Shown here in pieces: positions 57,081 through 64,000 of a DNA stretch of 64,000 nucleotides. Source of the stretch: Acestrorhynchus altus (Eukaryota > Chordata > Actinopteri > Characiformes > Acestrorhynchidae). The notes beneath the pieces were generated by a model, which saw only the letters and a program-made list of their open reading frames with translations, did no database searches and had not been told where the DNA came from. The DNA lies in the NCBI GenBank assembly GCA_034509495.1, contig CM067522.1, positions 22,495,156 to 22,559,155 on the forward strand, written 5' to 3'. Every line of letters begins with the position of its first letter. Within the stretch, counting starts at the first letter, position 1. The translations under genes and the position numbers were made by a program.

Positions 57081-58185
57081 TCTGATTATTATTATTATTA
57101 TTATCATTATTATTATTATTATTATTAGGGTTATTAATTACAGACAGAATCAACATTAACAACAGAAACAAAAAAGATGCTTGAAAAGTTACTTTATATG
57201 AAATGAGTATAAAAGTGTTACCAAATTAAAAATAATACACATATATTTTTATTAGTTTTTCTAAAAGAGTTCTAGATATAAATATATAAATATATAAAAC
57301 ACAAACAGACAACTGAAGATCTTATTTAAGGAAATGATCTTGTAAAAATAAGCATGTTTATGCTTAATTAATAAAATAGTATAAAAGATTATGTATAGAA
57401 TTATGTAAAGAATTATGTATAAAGGATGAAGTTTGAAAAGACTGTTAAAATAAATGTAAAGAAATTAAAACTAAAATATATATATATACAAATAAATAGT
57501 AACAAAATAAAAATAATACATTCTATGGGATATTGTTTCTTAATAGTATTTTAAAAATTGTGATAAAATCTGAATCAAACGTTGATATTTCTTTGTAATA
57601 TTTACTAATATTTCCTCTTTAATTACATTTGTTTCCTAAAAATCTACATTTTCTAAATATAAAGGAAAAAAAGTTGCTTAAACAGTATTTTTATCATCTG
57701 CACAGTAAAATAAAAATGTGCAGAAATCTAGACTGGATTTATTCAACTTTATTGTTAAATTCTTTAAAGAAATAGATTGGATTCAGGCAGTTCAACAGAC
57801 TGTAAACACAATAATTATGTTCAAAATTTAGTTCTAGAACTGAATCTTTGCAAAAAAATAAAAATAAATGAAGAAATTTGTCCCAAAATAACCCAGTAAA
57901 CCAAGCAATGTTTAACTGATTTACATTTTTAACTGAATTAAATGCACCGTAAGACTGTACATCACTCGACACTGACACAGCACTCCCTCCCATGAACGGA
58001 GCGACCAAAACTGCATCCCAATCTACCGCTTTTCAGATGGTTTTATGACCCGCAGACTCACGAAGTTACAGCGAAAACGCCTGCAAGAGAAAACATGTTC
58101 CAATAAATATCATTACAGCCCGACTGGCTTCTCTGAAGGGCCACACAATAGCAATAGTGTGGAGATGAATGAGCTGAGAAATGTG
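57081..58185. other. AT-rich intergenic sequence, (TTA)n at 57086-57127
   Basis: Strongly AT-rich with no gene evidence. Confidence 0.5.
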
Positions 58186-58188
<3 letters not shown>

Positions 58189-58247
<59 letters not shown>

Positions 58248-58411
58248 GTCTCATTACCATGTTTTCTCTTCTCTCTCTCCAGCCACAGGGGAGGCTTCCA
58301 CGAGCCCAGGCCTTCCTCTCCCGCCTGTTTGTCTGAACCTCGCTCGCCCAGGATTCGCTCCATATTTCAAAACGTGTGTGAGGGTGTAGAAGGTGGTTTG
58401 CTTTAGGAATG

Positions 58412-58455
<44 letters not shown>
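58189..58455. repeat. (CA)n and (GT)n microsatellites
   Basis: (CA)n at 58189-58242 and (GT)n at 58412-58454, in opposite senses about 170 bp apart, so they could pair as an inverted repeat. Confidence 0.96.
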
Positions 58456-58456
<1 letters not shown>

Positions 58457-58564
58457 AGGCCTTTACTTCTTCTGTAAGTTAGGTTCATGCACAACATGTC
58501 CTAAATTTTTATGGACACCACGTCTAACGAACGCATTCAGTTAGTTTAGGCACCCATTGCTGAC

Positions 58565-58760
58565 ACAGATGTGCAAATGCACACACAGCTTGTCTAGTCC
58601 CTGTACAGACTCTCTGGAGCAGATAAACAATCATAACCCTGTTGGTTCCATGTCTAATACCAGACGTGGGCTTGAGGGGTATGAAGCCCCCCAGCACTGA
58701 GCTGTGGAGCTGTGTTCTCTGGAATGATGGAGCTGCAATCAAATCCTCACAGCTTATAAT
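58565..58760 (+). mobile_element. Dispersed repeat element (copy 2)
   Basis: Same landmarks as the 47030 copy: TCCATGTCTAATA, AGCCCCCCAGCACTGAGCTG, CAATCAAATCCTCACAGC. Confidence 0.7.
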
Positions 58761-59679
58761 TATAATAAAAGACCCAAACTCGACCCTTTCATGCATGAAT
58801 TATGATTTTTATTCTCCGTTCAGGCTGATAAAATTGAACGGTGTTGTTTTTTAATGTGATTGTTTTTTTATATAACGACCCAAAGAATGAATTTTTTTAC
58901 AAATAAATGAAGAAATAGTATAAAAATACGTGTTATTATAACAATAATATTTGTTATTTGTTTATTTGTTGTCATATTAAAACATTATGTTTTAACATTA
59001 TATTGGTTTGGCTATGAAAAATGCCCTGTTTCCAAATTAATCATTTATACAGTATAAATATATATAAATGTAATAAATGCATATAATTTAAAGTTATATT
59101 TTTACATTTTACAGGAAAAAGTAAACAACATTAATAAACAGAATGAATTAAACTGTGTTTTCTGTTCCAAACAAACGATTAAAATGAGAAAATTATAAAA
59201 CTGCTCGACAGTGAAATTCAAAAATATAACAGGTGAGAAATTTGACAGAACCAGTAAAAGCTCAGTAACACACACGCCGCTGCCCTGCTGGTTGGAGTGG
59301 TGTTCTGCTGGAACACTCCCAGTCAGTTCTCTACGACTCTCCAGGACAGAGGTTCTCCAGGACCGGGGCTGAGAACTACTGCTTTTCCAAAAATCAGAAT
59401 TGAATCTTTAAAAATGCATTTAATTCATTAATCCATATCTATAACACTGCTCAGTGTTCACGAAGAGGCAGGTGTGTGTTCCTGACCCTGTTCACTACAG
59501 CGTGAGAGTGTGTGTGTGTTCACTAATGTGCAGCGAAATCTTCTTACTCTTCATTTCTAAACGTGTCATAGTGAATATATTTGTTGTAATATATAATATA
59601 TATATAAATATATACTATATATATATATGCTTTTTATATATATTTGTGTTTTAAACTTTCAATAACTTTGCACTAGACA
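58761..59679. other. AT-rich intergenic sequence
   Basis: AT-rich. 59275-59385 carries GGTTCTCCAGGACCGGGGCTGA-like sequence resembling a common fish interspersed repeat. Confidence 0.45.
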
Positions 59680-59680
59680 G

Positions 59681-59695
59681 CACACACACACACAC

Positions 59696-59726
<31 letters not shown>

Positions 59727-59798
59727 GTATATATAGAATTTCTATTATCATATATAGTAAATAGTATGTATATAGTGTTGTATGTATGTATATATATT

Positions 59799-59849
<51 letters not shown>

Positions 59850-60004
59850 TATATATACAAAACACACTGTACTCTACAGCCTTCCTGGCCATTCCCTCTT
59901 AAACTATGCTGAAAGTCCTTTCCATTTCCCATTTCTTGCCAGCTGATGTTGCATATAGTGTGTGTGTGTGTGTGAGAGAGTGAGTGTGTGTGTGTGTGTG
60001 TGTG
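59681..60004. repeat. (CA)n, TATA-rich and (GT)n microsatellites
   Basis: (CA)n at 59681-59728 and (GT)n at 59801-59847 flank TATATA sequence; another (GT)n at 59958-60004. Confidence 0.95.
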
Positions 60005-60239
60005 TAATATAAATGAGGCTTTCACAGTTGTTGGACAGACAGACTGCGGGAGTGTGTGAGTTTTTGCAGTTTTCCAATAAGCTGCAGCTCCCCTATGTGG
60101 CCCGGCAGTGTAACGTCTTTAGGGATGGCTGAGGGTCTCCTGCAGGAGTTACACTCCTAATGCTGGAGTTCAGCTGAGAGCCAAACCTCTCCTCTTCAAA
60201 TCTGACCGACTCCTCCGGAGCGTTAGTGATGCTGGGAGA
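60005..60239. other. Intergenic, nothing recognised
   Basis: Short unique stretch. Confidence 0.4.
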
Positions 60240-60425
60240 TTAGATCATCTTCCACGCCAACTGATCCCAAAAGCTCTGGAAGGAGCTCCATCGTTCCAGA
60301 GAACACAGAACACAGGGGGGCCTGTTATCAGGCATGATGACCTTGGGCTCACGGGCAGCTGCTCTAGAGTGACCCGTTCTGATGGTCAGAGCTTTTCTAT
60401 GGAGACGAAACAAGCTGTGCAGCCT
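60240..60425 (-). mobile_element. Dispersed repeat element (copy 3, inverted)
   Basis: TCCAGAGAACACAG, then GGGGGGCCT and GCATGATGACCTTGGGCTCA are the reverse-strand landmarks of the element at 47030 and 58565. Confidence 0.55.
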
Positions 60426-60930
60426 TGGCGTAACTGAATTCACGGATTAGCATTTGAAGGGGTGTCTGGATACATTTGGACATTTAGGTTGAGTACAGTT
60501 AGTGTGTAAATGTAGATCAGTGGCTGGAGAACATCATCACAGCTGTTCTAGCTGTGCTCTTAGGAAAAGGGTTCTGTAATACTGAAACACTAAAGATTTT
60601 GGTTTTCACTGGAATGTCAGTTGGACTCTATGGAATGCTGTTACTGATGTGTCTGTTCACAATTCCTATTTCTGGAAAATCAGTGGGCCTTTATGAAGCT
60701 CTACTATCATGGTCCTTATTCACTGTTCCTAAGGAACACTAGTATCTGTAGTCATGATTCCCATCTCTGGAAAGCCAACAGAACTCCACTGAACACTATT
60801 ATCAGGGACCCTGATCATAACAGAACTCTATAGAACACTATTTCTCCATAGGACTCTGTGGAACACAGTTTTTGGGGTCCCTAAGCACAATTTCCAACTC
60901 TGGAGAACCTATGATGATCCAAATCCAATG
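60426..60930. repeat. Degenerate repeat: TGGAACTCTATGGAACACT units
   Basis: From about 60590 to 60910, loose 50-60 bp units with 'CTCTATGGAACACTATT' and 'AATTCCCATTTCTGGAAA' recur about six times. Confidence 0.5.
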
Positions 60931-60933
60931 CAC

Positions 60934-61205
60934 CTTGAATGTTCTCCCTCAGTTCTGCAGATGGTGTGGTAGGGGTGGAGTGTTGATAGAGCGTCCAATA
61001 GCGTCCCACACATTTTCAATCAGGGACAGGTCTGGAGATGAGACCGACCACGGCGTAGTATCTGTGTCTTCAAGACGAGATCTTGAGACGGCAGCAGTGT
61101 GTGGACGAGCGTCGTCCTGTTGGAATAGAGCACCGGAGTGTGTGTTCAGAAAAGGTAGAACCACTGGTTGCAGAACCTCGTTAATGTAACGTTGGTCTGT
61201 TAATG
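60934..61205 (-). mobile_element. Tc1-like fragment (family A)
   Basis: The minus strand reads VLPFLNTHSGALFQQDDARP and SPDLSLIENVWDAIGR without a stop over 71 codons. The rest of the transposase is absent. It is nearly identical to the 6660-6960 copy. Confidence 0.9.
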
Positions 61206-61620
61206 AGTGTTTATTGTGTGTGTAAATATATGAAGATGGGAAAGAGGAGGTGCAGAGTGTACGTGCACTGGTGCGCTGTGAGGGTTACAGCACAAACAAA
61301 GCAGCACCTCACTATAATTAGTGCTTTCTCATCACTCAGAAAGGAGGATTTCCTGAGCGTGAATGGCAACCCCCATGAGTGTCATCACTGGAGGATCTGA
61401 CCCACACTGTGAGCTGTTTGCTGGAGGCCTTTCGGTTCAAGGTTGTGTTTATGGTGGGCCACGCGGTGCTGAGCATCACAGAGGGCCTGTCACACTGAGT
61501 GTGTATCAGGTGTCCCCTCTGCATCAGAAGTGTGTGGACACACACACACATTTTAGCCACTCTCCAGGGCTCTTCACCTTTCACACACACCTTAGATATC
61601 ACATCGACCTGGGTGGTAAG
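61206..61620. other. Intergenic, nothing recognised
   Basis: Unique sequence with no gene evidence. Confidence 0.4.
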
Positions 61621-61624
61621 ACAT

Positions 61625-61751
61625 ACAGGCACACACACACACACGCACACACACGCACACGCACACATGCACATGCTCTCATGTGCGTACATGTGCAGCA
61701 GTATATCTGCATTGGCCAAAAAATCCATGAACTCTGATTAAACTGATCACA

Positions 61752-61838
<87 letters not shown>

Positions 61839-61946
61839 CAGTGCCATGCCTCATTACTGTTACTGCTTTGAGGGGATTCAGAGTGTGTTTGCTGATGCAA
61901 ATTAGTCAGCACTGAGTCTGCAGAGGATCATCTAGCATGGAGAGGA

Positions 61947-62019
<73 letters not shown>

Positions 62020-62087
62020 GGAGGCATTCTTTTGTTTCCTTGCATTTTTTAAAATCTTTCATTTGTCTTTCTGTCATTTTACTCCCC

Positions 62088-62120
<33 letters not shown>
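61625..62120. repeat. Cluster of (CA)n and (GT)n microsatellites
   Basis: (CA)n at 61629-61670, a 75-bp (CA)n at 61757-61832, a 70-bp (GT)n at 61949-62015, and (GT)n at 62093-62118. The two long tracts are inverted relative to each other, about 115 bp apart. Confidence 0.97.
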
Positions 62121-62125
<5 letters not shown>

Positions 62126-62159
62126 TATCAGAAACTGTATTGTATTAATGAGGTTGTAG

Positions 62160-62188
62160 GTGTAGGTAGGTGTAGGTAGGTGTAGGTG
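62160..62188. repeat. Short GTAGGTGTAG tandem repeat
   Basis: Three copies of TAGGTGTAGG. Confidence 0.85.
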
Positions 62189-62347
62189 GAGAGAAAAGTG
62201 GACTGGTTTGGTCTTGACTGACACACGGCACAGGGTAAACGTGTATAATGTAAATAATGCAGTTATAGAAGGATGTTTATATATCAGTAAATATATATCT
62301 ATAAAAATCACTCACAGATCAGCTGTAACGAACAGGAGCTTTGGGTT

Positions 62348-62825
62348 TGTAACTGTTCCTCTCCTGACTGTTCCTCTCCTAACTGTTCCTCTCCTGACTG
62401 TTCCTCTCCTGACTGTTCCTGTCCTAACTGTTCCTCTCCTAACTGTTCCTCTCCTGACTGTTCCTCTCCTGACTGTTCCTCTCCTAACCGTTCCTCTCCT
62501 GACCGTTCCTCTCCTGACCGTTCCTCTCCTGACCGTTCCTCTCCTGACTGTTCCTCTCCTGACTGTTCCTCTCCTTGACTGTTCCTCCTGACTGTTCCTC
62601 TCTCCTGGCGTGTTTCCTCTCTGACCGTTTCCTCTCCTGACCGTTCTCTCCTGGCAGTTCCTCTCTGACTGTTCCTCTGTTTATTCTGACTGTTCCTCTG
62701 TTTATTCTGACTGTTCCTCTGTTTATTCTGACTGTTCCTCTCCTGACAGTTCCTCTCTGACAGTTTTCCTCTCCTGACTGTTCCTCTCCTGACTGTTCCT
62801 CTCCTGACTGTTCCTCTCCTGAGCC
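62348..62825. repeat. 15-bp minisatellite CTCCTGACTGTTCCT
   Basis: About 30 copies. Regular from 62348 to about 62575, less so after, with a sub-block of three TTTATTCTGACTGTTCCTCTG units at 62683-62735. The unit is five codons without stops, giving LLTVP repeats on plus and QERNG/GEEQS repeats on minus; neither is a credible gene. Confidence 0.95.
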
Positions 62826-62959
62826 TCCAGAGCCAGAAGCTGAGGACTGATGAGACAGACAGCAGAGAGACGGCAGATGAATGGAGTGGGACTGTGTTCC
62901 CTTCACAGATGTAAGCTTAAACACAGACCCCAACAGGAGCAGCTGCTGTGTGTTTGGAA

Positions 62960-63690
62960 TACCATTAAAGATCTTTAGGTCGAATTTGATTCCTTTTCAT
63001 TCTAATTCTGATTCTTAAAATATAAGGTTATTGGTTCTAACAGAGATTATATCTCATATAAAGATAATAACTCTAGCTACATTTAGAGCATTTTGGTTCT
63101 AATCCCAGTTCAGACGTTATTGACTATTTACTTGGACTTAATTCCAGTTTGATGGTTGTTGGTTCTAATCCCATTTAAAACATGATGTTCAATGTTAAAT
63201 GTTTTAGTTCTAATCCAAATTTTATTGACTTTGATGCTTTGATTTCTTGGGTTCTAATCCCAGTTCAAATGTCATTGACTGTATTTAAAAATTATAATAG
63301 TTCTGTGGTTCTAATGCTCGTTCTAATGTATATCAGTTTGTTAGTTCTTGTTATTGATCCAGTTTAGAAGTTATTGAGTGCAATTCCAATTAATTTTTTT
63401 CCTAATCCTAATTCGTCTGATTTATGTTCTGGTTTTATAGTTGTTGGTTCTAATCCCATTTCAAAACATTAGATTTTTTAGTTTCTAATCTAATTTTTGT
63501 TATTATGCTTTGATTTCTTTTTGTTCTAATCCAGTTCAAATGGTATTGACTGTAATTTCAATAATTTCACTTCCTAATCCAAGCTGGTTAGCCTTGATGC
63601 CATTTTGGTTCTAATCCCAGAACAAGTTTTATTGACTATAATCCCAATTTGTCAACTGGGAAATATGGTGCTAATCCAATGTAAATGTGT
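62960..63690. repeat. Degenerate array with GGTTCTAATCCCAG core
   Basis: About ten loose units of 45-75 bp sharing TTGGTTCTAATCCCAGTTCA and TTATTGACT (for example near 63093, 63155, 63250, 63447, 63606). The core resembles a pol III B box. Confidence 0.7.
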
Positions 63691-63770
63691 CCATCTCAGC
63701 GTGAAGGGTTAGGGTTCTTTACCTTTAACTAGAAGGTCACTGGTTTCAATCCCAGAACTGTGCTCTGTTT
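63690..63770 (+). mobile_element. Possible tRNA-related SINE fragment
   Basis: AGCGTGAAGGGTTAGGG ... AGAAGGTCACTGGTTTCAATCCCAG has the ending of a fish tRNA-derived SINE promoter (B-box-like GGTTTCAATCC). The A box is weak. Confidence 0.4.
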
Positions 63771-64000
63771 TCCTTTGCCAGTCCACCACAGAGCCTCATT
63801 CGAGGTCCTGCTGTGAATAAATAGGGATTTTTTAAGAGCGTAGCAGCTGGTCTTCTTCTCTCAGTGGCTGAAACTGTAGTGGATGGCTTAGTCTCCACAG
63901 GGTGGAAGATGGTCCTTGAAGGGAGGTGTTGATCCCGGGTCGGCAGGGTTCTGAGGAGAAACTGCCACAGAGGTAGGTAGAGGAGAAAGTAGGAAGCTTC
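63771..64000. other. Window end, nothing recognised
   Basis: Unique sequence cut by the window edge. Confidence 0.4.

Overview
The window looks like a stretch of teleost fish chromosome. The evidence is a vertebrate tbx1 gene with canonical GT-AG exons, the end of a gnb1l gene facing it, several decayed Tc1-family DNA transposons, a LINE reverse-transcriptase remnant, a tRNA-derived SINE, and very dense CA/GT, CT, TTA and longer tandem repeats. Convergent TBX1/GNB1L is the arrangement known from the human 22q11.2 region, so this is conserved synteny. I cannot name the species from sequence alone; Tc1 and microsatellite density would suit an otophysan fish, but that is a guess.

Layout. 1-3.4 kb: a degraded minisatellite running in from the left edge, lying in a gnb1l intron. 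3.55-14.39 kb (+): the last two exons of gnb1l (WD40-repeat protein), separated by an intron of about 10.4 kb that holds a pyrimidine-rich tract, LINE, SINE and Tc1 fragments, CA/GT tracts and a G-rich 26-bp minisatellite. Earlier gnb1l exons lie left of the window. The penultimate exon is frame-disrupted near its 3' end. 14.4-25.1 kb: intergenic, alternating between AT-rich degenerate repeats and more complex islands, with a decayed Tc1 at 22.3-23.2 kb. 25.09-40.42 kb (-): complete tbx1. Eight coding exons with agreeing splice phases give a 452-residue protein from the upstream first exon; an alternative downstream start at 37498 would give 461 residues. 40.42-41.9 kb: probable promoter (inverted CCAAT box and TATA-like box) and a candidate proximal regulatory region. 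41.9-64 kb: no supported host gene; micro- and minisatellites, three copies of a dispersed element, three more Tc1 fragments, a telomere-like tract and a possible conserved noncoding block near 48.7-49.0 kb.

The most unusual signal is in tbx1. The 3' end of the T-box exon ending at 29910, including its splice donor, is the repeat unit of an intronic minisatellite with nine donor-like copies. The first extra copy is exactly 33 bp away and in frame, so it could add 11 residues inside the T-box. CA/GT microsatellites also begin about 10-13 nt downstream of two other tbx1 donors. Both genes are ordinary host loci (a developmental transcription factor and a WD40 protein). Most long open frames elsewhere are products of tandem repeats lacking stops, not genes.
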